DNA of 64,000 nucleotides from Streptomyces sp. DSM 110735 (GCF_016482685.1 NZ_JACYHF010000005.1:248001-312000), one strand, 5' to 3'; positions 51,659-60,268 are shown, counted from the first letter of the stretch. Made by a program: numbers and translations. Notes: generated by a model not told the origin, from the letters alone.

Positions 51659-52275
51659 CGCAGGGGCTCCAGGGACGCGGCGGGCCGGAGCCCGACCAGG
51701 TGTTCCGTGAGGGTGATCAGGGCGCGCAGGGAGGAGTCGCGGTCGCGGGCGTCGCAGCTCGTCAGCGGGGTGCCGGGGTCGAGCGCGAGTGCCTCGCGCA
51801 GCTCCGCCTCGGCGTAGGCGGGGGCGTCCGGGAAGGTGTTGATCGCCACCGCGTACGGCGTGCCCCGGTCCTCCAGGAGCCCGAGGGCGCCGTGGCTCGC
51901 GTCCAGGTCCCGGGTGTCGGCCAGCACGAGGCAGCCGAGCGCGCCCTCGGAGAGGTCCTCCCACAGCGGCTTGAAGCGCACCTGCCCCGGCAGCCCGAAC
52001 AGGTACAACGCCAGGGCGCCGTCGGCCAGATGGATGCGGCCGAAGTCCATGCCGACGGTGGTGGTGGTCTTGTCCGGGGTGCCGCGCATGTCGTCGATGC
52101 CGACGCTGACCTCGGTGATGGGTTCCTCCATGCGCAGCGGACGCACCTCGGACACGCTGCCGATGAAGGTTGTCTTGCCGACCCCGAACCCGCCGGCTAT
52201 CACGATCTTTGCCGACTGCGTCACCGTGTGGGGCACGTAAGTGACGGGCGGGTCAGAGGAGTTGTCGAAGTCCAT
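51655..52275 (-). CDS. cvnD: Conservon small GTPase CvnD
   Basis: A 206-residue Rab/Ras-like GTPase of the conservon type. P-loop GGFGVGKTT at ~28-36, switch-II-like FGLPGQVRF (replacing DxxG), and a degenerate base-recognition AINTFPD in place of NKxD. CvnD works with CvnA, B and C in a membrane-bound, GPCR-like complex that influences development or secondary metabolism. It starts 23 bases inside the end of cvnC. Confidence 0.94.
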   Translation of the reverse strand: MDFDNSSDPPVTYVPHTVTQSAKIVIAGGFGVGKTTFIGSVSEVRPLRMEEPITEVSVGIDDMRGTPDKTTTTVGMDFGRIHLADGALALYLFGLPGQVRFKPLWEDLSEGALGCLVLADTRDLDASHGALGLLEDRGTPYAVAINTFPDAPAYAEAELREALALDPGTPLTSCDARDRDSSLRALITLTEHLVGLRPAASLEPLR

Positions 52276-52606
52276 GGAGCACCCTTACGAGAATGTCGTC
52301 CTGCGGCTGATCGGAGTCGGCGGCGACCGGGCTGGTCAGTCGGCCGGTGTCCATGAGGCGGGAGACGAGAATGCGGACGGTGGAGGGCGGCAGTTGCAGC
52401 GCGGCGGCGATGTCGGCCACGGCCAGACCCCCGCAGCCCGGTGAGAACAGGCTCATCACCCGGCGTTCGTCCGTGGCGAGTTCACCGGCGGAGCCGGTCG
52501 CGGCGATGACCACGCTCTCCCAGCGCACGTCGTCCCGTGGGCGGATCTGACCGCCGGTACGGACGTAGGGCCGGACCATGTCCGGGTCGCGCCGCGGCCC
52601 GCTCAT
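52253..52606 (-). CDS. cvnC: Conservon DUF742 protein CvnC
   Basis: A 117-residue DUF742 protein starting MSGPRRDPDMVRPYVRT (the VRPYxxTGG signature). Its winged-helix-like section contains LAVADIAAALQLPPSTVRILVSRL, and DDILVRVLHGLRQL ends it, which is typical. It overlaps cvnB by ATGA and cvnD by 23 bases. Confidence 0.94.
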   Translation of the reverse strand: MSGPRRDPDMVRPYVRTGGQIRPRDDVRWESVVIAATGSAGELATDERRVMSLFSPGCGGLAVADIAAALQLPPSTVRILVSRLMDTGRLTSPVAADSDQPQDDILVRVLHGLRQLL

Positions 52607-53031
52607 GCCCCGAGACTCCCGTCGCGCTGGGGGACCGGCGTGCGCTCGCCGGTGGAGAGCTGCGTGCCCAACTGCACGGCCAGGCGCACCATGTGGTCGG
52701 TGATGAGACCGACGTCCGCCAGCGGTCCGGTCGTACAGACCATCAGCGTGGTGTTCTGCCCGGCGGCCGTCGTCAGGCAGAAGTTGTTCGCGCACTCCAC
52801 GAGGTGCTGGCGCACCCCGCCCCCGCCGGTGAAGTCGTCCCACGCCTTGGCCGAGGCCCGCAGCGAGGCGGTCAGGGCGGCCAGCTTCTCGCCGCCCTCC
52901 TGGTCGATGGTGTGCGTACGTGCCTTGAGCAGGCCGTCGCCGCTCACCAGCACCGCGTACCGGACCCCCTCGACCGAGCCGAGCTGTTCGTCCAGCAGCC
53001 AGCCCAGGGAGTTGGCGTGAGTCTCCGACAT
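52603..53031 (-). CDS. cvnB: Conservon roadblock/LC7 protein CvnB
   Basis: A 142-residue roadblock/LC7 protein (LGWLLDEQLGSVEGVRYAVLVSGDGL, with the GxxxAxxxSxDG-like motif, and the C-terminal helix ITDHMVRLAVQLG). Roadblock proteins regulate small GTPases, here CvnD. ATG 53031 is used; an in-frame TTG at 53040 is less likely. It starts five bases before the end of the preceding intergenic gap from cvnA. Confidence 0.94.
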   Translation of the reverse strand: MSETHANSLGWLLDEQLGSVEGVRYAVLVSGDGLLKARTHTIDQEGGEKLAALTASLRASAKAWDDFTGGGGVRQHLVECANNFCLTTAAGQNTTLMVCTTGPLADVGLITDHMVRLAVQLGTQLSTGERTPVPQRDGSLGA

Positions 53032-53036
53032 GGTGT

Positions 53037-54452
53037 TCAACGTCCTTCTTCAGTGCGGGGGGTGCTGCTGTGGTGGTCCCGGCCGCGCCGGGTGCCCGCC
53101 ATCCAGGAGGCGGCGACGCCGGGGCTGCCGGGCTGGACCGAGGGGGCGGCGGGCTGGGCGGCGGGGGCGCCCTGCGCGCCCGGCTCGGCCGAAGCAGAGG
53201 CGGAAGCGGAAGCGGAGTCGGCGCCCGAGGTCGCGGTGCGCGGGGCGCGCTTGCGGACGGTGAGACCGCTCGCCGTCGTGGCGGACGGCTCCGGCCGGGT
53301 CCGCTCCGGCGCGCTCCGCGTCTGCTGCGCGGGGAGGACGGCTTTGGTGCGGGCGGCGGCGCGTGCCTGTGCCGTCCTGACCGACTCGGGGCTGGTCAGC
53401 AGGTTCTGCGGGAGCACGATGACGGCACGGGTGCCGCCGTAGATGTTCGGCGTGGTGATGTCGACGCGGAAGCCGTAGTCCTTGGCCAGCGCGGCGGCCA
53501 CGCGGAGCCCGGTCTGCGGGTAGGCGCCGAGCGCGGTGATGTCGTCGCGCTGCTCGCCGGAGAGCACCTTGCGGGCCCACAGCACCCGCTCGTCGTCCAT
53601 GCGCAGTCCGGCGTCGTCGACGATGAGGAAGGCCGCGTTGTGGCCGTGGTCGAGGGTGACGTGCACGCGTGCGGCGGGCGGCGAGTAGCGCAGGGCGTTG
53701 CTGAGCAGCACGGAGAGGGTGTGGATCACGGCTTCGACGGCGCGGCTCTCGACCGCGAGCGTCTCCATCTCCGGGTGCTGGACCCGCTCGTACCCCTCGA
53801 CGCGGCCCATGGCGGCGCGCACGATGTCGGTGAGGGTGGTCGCCCGCCAGCGGGCGGAGAGCTTGTCCCCGGCGAGGACGGAGAAGCCGGAGGCGATGAG
53901 CAGCATCTGCTGGGAGAGATGGTCGATCTCGTTGAGCGTGGCGTACGCCTCGTCGGAGATGTGCACCTTGCGCACCCCGGCGCTGACCGACCGGCTCAGG
54001 TTCTTCGCCCGCTGCACCAGGCTGGAGGCGAACGCGCGCACGGTGGCGCGGGCGACGTCGACCGACTCCCGCCGTGCGTCCGCGACTTGGGCGTCCGCCG
54101 CCTGCTGGATCTCGGCGGCGCGCTGCTCGGACCGCTCCTCCGCGCGCCGTTCAAGGAGCGCCACGACGTTACGGGTCTCCTCGCTCAGCCCGGACAGCGC
54201 GTGGGCGAGCGGGGTGCCGGCGAGCTGCGGCGGCAGGACGGGCGCGGGGACCGGCTCGGTCGTGGGGGAGGCGACCGCGGCGGTGACCCTCCCGACGAAC
54301 TGCTCGGCGGCGCGGAGCTGTTGGGACAGGGTCTCGGCGCGCTCCTGGTGCTGCTCGGCGCGCCGCCGCTGACGTGCGGCGACCCGCGCGCAGTACGCCA
54401 CCGCGGCGGCGCCGACCGCCACGAGCGCCAGGAACAGGATCAGTTCGGTCAT
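53037..54452 (-). CDS. cvnA: Conservon sensor histidine-kinase-like protein CvnA
   Basis: A 471-residue protein. One N-terminal membrane helix (LILFLALVAVGAAAVAYCA), a long coiled coil to ~180, then a dimerisation-like helix and an HATPase domain (~230-355) with LSNALRYSPPAARV (N box) and DDAGLRMDD. The C-terminal ~100 residues are disordered, rich in Ala/Ser/Pro. No phosphoacceptor His of the classical H-box type is evident, as usual for CvnA. It heads the conservon and its start overlaps a small upstream ORF. Confidence 0.93.
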   Translation of the reverse strand: MTELILFLALVAVGAAAVAYCARVAARQRRRAEQHQERAETLSQQLRAAEQFVGRVTAAVASPTTEPVPAPVLPPQLAGTPLAHALSGLSEETRNVVALLERRAEERSEQRAAEIQQAADAQVADARRESVDVARATVRAFASSLVQRAKNLSRSVSAGVRKVHISDEAYATLNEIDHLSQQMLLIASGFSVLAGDKLSARWRATTLTDIVRAAMGRVEGYERVQHPEMETLAVESRAVEAVIHTLSVLLSNALRYSPPAARVHVTLDHGHNAAFLIVDDAGLRMDDERVLWARKVLSGEQRDDITALGAYPQTGLRVAAALAKDYGFRVDITTPNIYGGTRAVIVLPQNLLTSPESVRTAQARAAARTKAVLPAQQTRSAPERTRPEPSATTASGLTVRKRAPRTATSGADSASASASASAEPGAQGAPAAQPAAPSVQPGSPGVAASWMAGTRRGRDHHSSTPRTEEGR

Positions 54453-54634
54453 CGGGCCGTCCTCGCGACGATGGTGCGGGGGGAGTCGGTGGCGAGCCGG
54501 ACGCGATGGCGGGACGGAGTTCCCGCGTCGTCGGTCGACGGCATCGCCGCGTCCCGTAACCCGGCGGTCGATCCGTGCGCCTCCGGTGGCGCCGACGAGG
54601 CGCGAGCGGTACGGGCTGCCCGTAAGAGACGCAT
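54449..54634 (-). CDS. Small ORF coupled to cvnA
   Basis: A 61-codon ORF starting MRLLRAARTARASS, whose stop overlaps the cvnA start (ATGA). AGGAG stands eight bases before its ATG, a better RBS than anything directly in front of cvnA. The product is basic and looks unstructured, with no known family. It may act as a leader whose translation sets that of cvnA, or be a genuine small protein. Confidence 0.45.
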   Translation of the reverse strand: MRLLRAARTARASSAPPEAHGSTAGLRDAAMPSTDDAGTPSRHRVRLATDSPRTIVARTAR

Positions 54635-55171
54635 GACTGAACTCCTGCTGGGGATCGGCCGGGTCGCGCTGCGGGGCGCGCGTGTGCGACGGACCGGAGC
54701 GTGTGGTGGCGGCGTCGAGCGAACCGGGATGTCCAGCGGGGCCGTACCGTGCGGAGCCCACTGACGTGGTCCGCGCCCGCGTGTCGCGTCCGGGGCGGAT
54801 CGTCGGTGCGGGCGGCGGTCGGGCCGTAAGTCGCGCGCTGGAGCAAGACGTTGGTCCTGGGGCGCCCCTCCCGGTCCGCCGCGGCGTGCTGCCGCGCATC
54901 GCCGGCAGCTCTTTGACGATGGTGAGAATACGGTCCGTAACGTAGTCCTCGCAACGCCGAACGAAAGTACGGATATGCGTGATCTCGCGTACCCCGTGCG
55001 GTACTTGAAGCAGACGCCGCCAGGCCGAATACCGCACCCCCGGCGCTCCCGCGCGGCCGCGCGAGGGGGCCGGGAGGGGGTGCCGGGGGCTGAGGCGATC
55101 CGGTGAAGATTTCGACACGTCTGTGAATGCGGGAACCGTCGGAGGCTCCTCGGATCACCCGTTCGCGCGGC
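54635..55171. other. Long upstream region of the conservon
   Basis: 537 bp with no convincing gene between the small ORF before cvnA and the end of an SDR gene on the same strand. It contains a good promoter candidate (54925-54954), implying a ~290-base leader before the small ORF. The part at 55020-55095 is a GC-rich stretch with runs of G and C that may fold, perhaps terminating SDR transcription. Confidence 0.55.
54925..54954 (-). promoter_or_regulatory. Housekeeping-type promoter for the conservon
   Basis: On the minus strand TTGCGA (54949-54954) and TATTCT (54925-54930) are separated by 18 bp, a reasonable match to the vegetative TTGACn/TAnnnT consensus, in a locally less GC-rich stretch. 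It points toward the small ORF and cvnA. Confidence 0.55.
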
Positions 55172-55879
55172 TCACCACGGCAGCACCCCCGCCGCGTTCT
55201 GGAACGTCCCCGTCGGTCCGTCCGGACCCACGCACGCCAGGCGGACGACGACCTCGGCGCCCTCCTCGACGGTCTGGGTGCCGGTGTGGTGGTTGAGGTC
55301 GGTGGCGGTGAAACCGGGGTCGGCGGCGTTGATCCGGATGCCGTCGAACGCCTTGGCGTACTGCACGGTGAGCATGTTCAGGGCGGCCTTGGACGCCGGG
55401 TAGGCAAGGCTCGGGTAGAAGTGCTCGAAAGCCGCGGGGTCGGCCAGAGCCGGGGTGCGCGCGAGACCGCTGCTGACGTTGACCACGACCGGGTGGTCCG
55501 AGCGCAGTAGCAGGGGCAGGAAGGCGTGCAGGGTGCGCACGGCGCCGAAGACGTTCGTCTCGAAGACCGTCCGTACGTCGTCCGCGGTGGTCTCGGCGGC
55601 CAGGACGAAGCCGCCGTCGGGGTGGCGCGGCTCGACGCCGGCGTTGTTGACCAGCACGTCCAGTCCGCCCTCCGCCTCGATCGTCTTCACCGCGGCGGCC
55701 ACGGAGGCGTCGTCGGTGACGTCGAGCGGGACGAAGCGGGCGCCCAGCTCCTCGGCGGCGCGCCGCCCCCGCTCGGGGTCGCGGGCGCCGATGTGAACGG
55801 TGTGTCCGGCGGCGAGCAGACGGCGGGCGGTCTCGCGGCCGATGCCCTTGTTGGCTCCGGTGATCAGTGTTCTCGTCAT
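55172..55879 (-). CDS. Short-chain dehydrogenase/reductase
   Basis: A 235-residue classical SDR: TGANKGIGRE near the start, NNAGVEPRH, catalytic Ser in VNVSSGLAR and Tyr-Lys in YPASKAALN. Proteins of this form are often annotated as carbonyl reductases or 3-oxoacyl reductase-like. It is divergent from the XRE-family regulator (start 55981) across 101 bp, a common regulator-target arrangement. Confidence 0.92.
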   Translation of the reverse strand: MTRTLITGANKGIGRETARRLLAAGHTVHIGARDPERGRRAAEELGARFVPLDVTDDASVAAAVKTIEAEGGLDVLVNNAGVEPRHPDGGFVLAAETTADDVRTVFETNVFGAVRTLHAFLPLLLRSDHPVVVNVSSGLARTPALADPAAFEHFYPSLAYPASKAALNMLTVQYAKAFDGIRINAADPGFTATDLNHHTGTQTVEEGAEVVVRLACVGPDGPTGTFQNAAGVLPW

Positions 55880-55980
55880 GACTCCAGCCTGCGCCGGACG
55901 CCCGCCACCAGCCAGAAGACCGCTTTTCCTGGGACCGGCGGTACCAGGCACGCACCGCCGCGCGGCGGCACACTGGGGGC

Positions 55981-56838
55981 ATGACGACCACGGACCTGGG
56001 CGACGCGATCCGCCGCTGGCGGGACCGGCTGGCCCCCGGCGACGTGGGGCTGCCCGCCGGGGGACGCAGACGGGCGACCGGGCTGCGGCGCGAGGAGCTG
56101 GCGCAGCTCGCGGGGATCTCCGTCGACTACGTGACCCGCCTGGAGCAGGGCCGGGCGAGCAACCCCTCCTCGCAGGTCGTGCGGGCGCTGACCCGCGCGC
56201 TGCGGCTCTCGGCGGAGGAGCGGGACCACCTCCACCGCCTCGCCGGACTGGCGCCGCCCGGACCGAGGACGGTGCCCGTCTTCATCCCGCCCAGCGTGCA
56301 CCGCCTGCTCGACCGGCTGGCCCACACCCCGGTCGCCGTCCACGACGCCACCTGGACCCTGCTCGCCGCCAACCCGCCCTACGGCGCCCTGATGGGTGAC
56401 TCCACGCGGTGGCGCGGTCGCGAACTCAACGGCGTGTGGCGGCACTTCCTCGGTCCTGGCGCACCCGTCACCTACACCCCGGAGGCACGCGCCGCCTTCG
56501 AGTCCGCCCTCGTCGCCGACCTCCGCACGGCCGCCGCCCGCTATCCGGCCGACCGCGACCTGCGCGCCCTCGTCACCGAACTGCGGGACGGCAGCCCGGA
56601 GTTCGCCCGGCTGTGGGACTCGGGCACGGTCGGCGTCCATGAAGCCGCCCGCAAGACCATCGACCATCCGGCGGTCGGACCGGTCACCCTCGACTGCGAC
56701 ATCCTCGCGGTCGCGGGCAGCGACCTGCGGATCATGGTCTACACGGCGGAACCCGGCACGGAGGACGCCGAACGACTCGCGCTGCTCATGGTGTGGGGCA
56801 CGCAGCGGGTGGAGACTCAGCCCGGCGCCACCGGATAG
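55981..56838 (+). CDS. XRE-family regulator with MmyB-like ligand domain
   Basis: A 285-residue protein. Residues ~30-85 are an XRE helix-turn-helix (RREELAQLAGISVDYVTRLEQGR parts); residues ~105-270 are the MmyB-like/PAS-type C-terminal domain (AVHDATWTLLAANPPYGALMGD, VGPVTLDCDILAVAGSDLRIMVYTAEP parts). This family is large in Streptomyces and typically controls an adjacent SDR or oxidoreductase gene. Its 3' end overlaps the convergent Nudix gene by 22 bp. Confidence 0.93.
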   Translation: MTTTDLGDAIRRWRDRLAPGDVGLPAGGRRRATGLRREELAQLAGISVDYVTRLEQGRASNPSSQVVRALTRALRLSAEERDHLHRLAGLAPPGPRTVPVFIPPSVHRLLDRLAHTPVAVHDATWTLLAANPPYGALMGDSTRWRGRELNGVWRHFLGPGAPVTYTPEARAAFESALVADLRTAAARYPADRDLRALVTELRDGSPEFARLWDSGTVGVHEAARKTIDHPAVGPVTLDCDILAVAGSDLRIMVYTAEPGTEDAERLALLMVWGTQRVETQPGATG

Positions 56839-57311
56839 CGGTACACCGGCGGCAGACACGGCAGCAGCCCCGGCCACACCGTGTCGATCACATGCGCGCT
56901 CGGGGTGAAGAGCGGCGCGGGCAGCACGGGCAGGTCGGCGGGGTCGTGCCACTGCCAGCGGTCGATCAAGTGCGGTTCCCTGACCTCCGGTTCGCCGGTG
57001 AAGGCGTGCACTCGGACGGCGGCGGTCAGCCGGGGCAGCCCGTGGACGGAGTCCATCAGCAGGGCCAGGGTCCGCGTCGTGTCCGCGTCGGCCCGCAGAC
57101 CCGTCTCCTCCGCCAACTCCCGTACGCCCGCCGCCGTGAAGTCCTCACCCGGGTCGTTCTTGCCGCCCGGCAGCTCCCAGACCTCACGCTTCCTCGACCA
57201 GCCGAGCAGCACCCGGCCCGCCGCGTCGGTCACGACGACCCCCGCGCCGGTGAGCGCGTGCGGCGAGGGACGCCCCTTGTCTGCGTACGGGACCCGCTCG
57301 GTCTCTGCCAC
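56817..57311 (-). CDS. Nudix hydrolase
   Basis: A 164-residue Nudix protein with a complete Nudix box, from GGKNDPGED through RELAEETGL, the Mg2+-binding helix that hydrolyses nucleoside diphosphates linked to another moiety. VLLGWSRKREVWELPGG is the usual lead-in. A damaged-nucleotide (8-oxo-dGTP-like) or NADH/sugar substrate cannot be told apart here. The end overlaps the regulator gene on the other strand. Confidence 0.93.
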   Translation of the reverse strand: MAETERVPYADKGRPSPHALTGAGVVVTDAAGRVLLGWSRKREVWELPGGKNDPGEDFTAAGVRELAEETGLRADADTTRTLALLMDSVHGLPRLTAAVRVHAFTGEPEVREPHLIDRWQWHDPADLPVLPAPLFTPSAHVIDTVWPGLLPCLPPVYRYPVAPG

Positions 57312-57399
57312 GTTCTCACCGCTCCTTCTGCCACGCCCGGACCCCCAGTCTGCCCCGTCCCGCCAAGATCCGGTCCCAGGGTCACGGCTCCGTCACGAC
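57312..57399 (-). pseudogene. Decayed tail of a DUF4232-type lipoprotein gene
   Basis: Bases 57322-57355 are identical to 57998-58031, the 3' end of the broken lipoprotein gene, and weaker similarity continues to about 57399 (protein sense TLGPDLGGTG against TPELDLGTTG). One extra base shifts the frame inside the copy, and there is no start. It looks like the relic of a duplication of that gene's end. Confidence 0.6.
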
Positions 57400-57488
57400 C
57401 GACGACACCGACCGCCCGGACGGGAACCCCGGGACCCGCCGCACCCGTCGGGTCGGTCAGCAGCCCCCGACACCCGCCAGGAGACACC

Positions 57489-57965
57489 ATGCTCGACCGA
57501 CTGCCCCGCACGACGGCGCTCCTCGCGGGTCTGGTGCTCGCCGGAGGTGCGGTCGCCTGCGACCCGGAGGGTCTGCACTCCGCCGAGCACGCGGGTCCGT
57601 TCCCGCACGAGTCGCCGTCGGACTCCGCCGACGTCAGCCTGGAAGAGGCGTTGTCCGACTACGGTGTCCGCCTCCCGGAAGGCGCCGAGGACATCACCTA
57701 CGGCGCCCGCAAGGCGTTGGACGGATACCCGTTCAACGCTCAGTTCTCCATGCCGTGCGACGGTGTTCCGGCGTTCGTCCGGGACAACCGGCTCGTGGCT
57801 GGAGGGAAGAAGACCCCCGACGACGTACTGACGGACGTCATGGACGCGGGGTTCACTCCGGGCGCGGGACCCGCCTACACGCGGGCGAAGGATTCGAAGC
57901 TGCCCGGGATCGGCGTGGCGGTCTTCGAACAGCCCGGGTCGTGCAGGGTGTTCCTCGGCGCCTGA
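57489..57965 (+). CDS. Putative small lipoprotein
   Basis: A 158-residue protein with a lipoprotein signal peptide: MLDRLPRTTALLAGLVLAGG, then the lipobox AVAC with the lipidated Cys at 24. The mature part is acidic at first (SDSADVSLEEALSDYGVRLPEGA) and contains two more Cys (MPCDGVP, GSCRVF) that may form a disulfide. Family unknown; other streptomycetes have similar small secreted proteins. It lies between the relic tail and the broken DUF4232-type gene, and is flanked by the 34-bp direct repeat those two share. Confidence 0.82.
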   Translation: MLDRLPRTTALLAGLVLAGGAVACDPEGLHSAEHAGPFPHESPSDSADVSLEEALSDYGVRLPEGAEDITYGARKALDGYPFNAQFSMPCDGVPAFVRDNRLVAGGKKTPDDVLTDVMDAGFTPGAGPAYTRAKDSKLPGIGVAVFEQPGSCRVFLGA

Positions 57966-57994
57966 CCTCACCGAGACCCGCCCCGCGACGCCGG

Positions 57995-59038
57995 TCACTC
58001 CTTCTGCCACGCCCGGACCCCCAGTCTGCCCGTCGTGCCCAGGTCCAGTTCCGGGGTCACCATGACGGGCGCGGCGCCCGCCTTGGCGCGGACGCGGAGG
58101 TAGGGGGCGTTCACGGGGGTGCCGACGGTCTGCACGGTGTTGCGTCAGGCGATGCCCGCGAGGGCGCGTTCGCCGGGGCGCAGGGTGACGGGGCGGACGA
58201 CGTCGGGGTTGCCGTCGAGGCGGGCGACCTCGTCGCCGGGCACGAGGCGGATCCCCTGGACCACCCGGTGGTCGGCGTCGAGGAGCTGGAGCCGGGGACG
58301 GCCGTCCAGTGTGTACGGGACCTTGCCGCAGTTCTCCAGGTGCAGCCCCGTCACGCGCAGCCCCATCGCCGCGTCCCCCTGGTCGGCCCACACCCGCACC
58401 CCGGACGCCGGACACGGCCCGCTCTCGGACGGCGCCTCGGCGGTGGGGACGCTGCGCACGGACGTGATCGACGCGTTCGGCCCGCCCACCGCCTCGCCGA
58501 CACTCCGGCGCATCGCGACCGTCCCGCGCAGGGTCCCGCCCGCCCGGACCGGACCGACGACCCGGACCGCCCCGGTGTATCCGGAGGCGTCGAGGACGAT
58601 CGTGTACGTCATGTCCCGCGCGCCGGGGTTGGTCACCGAGAACGCCGCGGTCAGCCCGTTCGCCCGGCAGACGCCGTGCCGGTCGACGGCGCCGGAATAC
58701 AGCCCGGTGATCCGCACCCCGTCCCGCTCGCTGTTCGTGGCCGAGGGCACCGGGCTGGGCGTACCCGGCGGGCGCGGTGCGTCCGCGGTCGTCGTGGGCC
58801 GGGTGAGCGGGGGCGTACTGCCGGGGGTGGGCGTGGCCGAGGGACACGACGACGGTCCGGCGCCGCCCCCGCCGTCCGCCCGAGGGACCGCCTGCTGGGT
58901 ACCGCATCCGGCGAGGACGACAGCCGCCGCCACGGCGAGCGTACCGACGGCGGTCCGGTCGGCAAATGATCTGCGCATCAGGCGAGTTGACCAGCGCCGG
59001 ACCTCCCCGGCTGTGGCGGAAGCCACTCCTCCGGTCAC
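57995..59038 (-). pseudogene. DUF4232-type lipoprotein gene interrupted by an in-frame TGA
   Basis: The open frame from GTG 59038 runs to a TGA at 58145-58147 (297 residues) and ends ALAGIA. The same frame then continues without another stop for 49 codons (RNTVQTVGTP ... RLGVRAWQKE) to a TGA at 57995. In related proteins the junction reads as A-W-R-N-T, so the stop most likely replaced a Trp codon (TGG to TGA). The first part has a lipoprotein signal (LAVAAAVVLAGC), a Pro/Thr/Ser linker and a beta-rich domain with paired Cys. The truncated protein lacks the last beta strands. An inactive gene, or low-level readthrough, are the options; a sequencing error is not excluded. Confidence 0.8.
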
Positions 59039-59045
59039 GGCTCTG

Positions 59046-59741
59046 TCACAGGCGCGCCGCGCTCACCCCGATCCCCGCGAAGGCGTCCCGCACCGCCGAC
59101 AGACTCGCCTCCCGCTCCGCCTCGGACATCCGGGCCGGGGCGTAGGTGACGACCGGGGGCAGCGGCTCGTAGCCGACGAACTCCAGCATTCCCCGGTGGA
59201 CATGGAAGAGGAACTGGTCCAGCGCGCCGAACGCCCCGCCCGCTGCGAACGCCTCCTCGGGACCGCCCGTCGTGATCAGCGCCATCGCCCGCCTACCGTG
59301 CAGCGCGGCTCGGTCGAACAGCCCGAACTCCCCGCCGAACACCGCCCCCATGACGAACACCCGGTCGATCCAGCCCTTGAGGATCGCGGGCATCGAGAAC
59401 CACCACAACGGGAAGGACAGGACGAGCAGTTCGGCCGACAGCACGGCGTCCAGGTGCGCGCGCACCTCCGCGGACAGGGTGCCTTCCCGTACGGCCCTCA
59501 TCTGCTCGGCCTGCGGTTTGAACGGGCCCTCGAACGGCGGGAATTCACCGCGGTCGAGCACGGGGTTCCAGCCGTCGGCGTAGAGGTCGAGGACCCGCAC
59601 GGAGTGACCGGAGCGGCGCAACTCCTCGACAGCCGCCCGCATTTGAGAAGAGGCGAACGAGTCGGGCTCCGGGTGCGCGTGCACGACGAGGGCGGACGGC
59701 TGGGCGTCCGTGGCGGGGTCCACGGTGGGCATGGTGTCCAT
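59046..59741 (-). CDS. Flavodoxin-fold NAD(P)H:quinone reductase
   Basis: A 231-residue protein of the NAD(P)H dehydrogenase (quinone) family: VVHAHPEPDSFASSQM near residue 20 (FMN/FAD phosphate loop), FPLWWFSMPAILKGWIDRVF and ALITTGGPEEAF. These reduce quinones by two electrons to limit redox stress. It is downstream of an ArsR regulator gene on the same strand, with an AT-rich imperfect palindrome just before its start. Confidence 0.92.
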   Translation of the reverse strand: MDTMPTVDPATDAQPSALVVHAHPEPDSFASSQMRAAVEELRRSGHSVRVLDLYADGWNPVLDRGEFPPFEGPFKPQAEQMRAVREGTLSAEVRAHLDAVLSAELLVLSFPLWWFSMPAILKGWIDRVFVMGAVFGGEFGLFDRAALHGRRAMALITTGGPEEAFAAGGAFGALDQFLFHVHRGMLEFVGYEPLPPVVTYAPARMSEAEREASLSAVRDAFAGIGVSAARL

Positions 59742-59751
59742 ACCGCCGATC

Positions 59752-59780
59752 GTATCGCAATATTCCGATGTGTCGATGTG
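59752..59780. promoter_or_regulatory. Probable ArsR operator, upstream of the quinone reductase
   Basis: ATCGCAATATTCCGAT (59754-59769) is a near-palindrome around AATATT in an otherwise GC-rich area, 13 bp upstream of the reductase start. A related sequence stands before the ArsR gene itself at 60231-60256. Confidence 0.5.
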
Positions 59781-59841
59781 AAGCCGTGGTGTGGAGCCGC
59801 GAACCCGCCGAGCCGTGGGTGGCCGGACGGCGAGCGACCGC

Positions 59842-60198
59842 TCAGATCAGCCCGCCCACCGCCTCCGACAGCCGCCGCAGCCGCTCCTCGTCCCGCCGGT
59901 AGTGGGTCCACTTGCCGACCCGCGTCGAGCGGACGAGCCCCGCCCGCTCCAGGGTCGCCATGTACGAGGACACGGTCGACTGGGCCAGCCCGCTCTTGGC
60001 CTGGATGTGGCTGACGCACACGCCCACGGTGTCGCGGTCCGCGATCGGCTCGTACGCCGCGAACTCCGCGTCCGGGTCCCGCAGCCAGCGCATGATCTGG
60101 AGCCGGACCGGGTTGGCCAGCGCCTTGAACGCCTCCAGCGTCTCCGAGGTGTCCGCCGCTTGCTCGGTCCGCGCCCCGCCCTCGTCGTTCCTGCTCAT
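59842..60198 (-). CDS. ArsR-family transcriptional regulator
   Basis: A 118-residue winged-helix regulator: FKALANPVRLQIMRWL (helix leading into the fold), SHIQAKSGLAQSTVSSYMATLERAGLV (recognition helix region) and VGKWTHYRRDEE (wing). It has a single Cys, in VCVSH just before the recognition helix, where metal- or redox-sensing family members carry thiols, so a redox sensor is conceivable. ATG 60198 chosen. It sits upstream of the quinone reductase with related AT-rich sites before both genes. Confidence 0.9.
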   Translation of the reverse strand: MSRNDEGGARTEQAADTSETLEAFKALANPVRLQIMRWLRDPDAEFAAYEPIADRDTVGVCVSHIQAKSGLAQSTVSSYMATLERAGLVRSTRVGKWTHYRRDEERLRRLSEAVGGLI

Positions 60199-60230
60199 GT
60201 CCACCCAGGGTCCTGTCCGGTCGTCATCAC

Positions 60231-60256
60231 GTCGACATACCAAAATATCTCGATGG
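60231..60256. promoter_or_regulatory. Probable ArsR operator, upstream of the regulator
   Basis: GACATACCAAAATATCTCGATG is an AT-rich island 33-58 bp before the ArsR start that shares CGACA, AATAT and CGAT at matching spacing with the site at 59752-59780 (read on the opposite strand). Autoregulation is inferred. Confidence 0.42.
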
Positions 60257-60268
60257 ATGAGAACCGGG

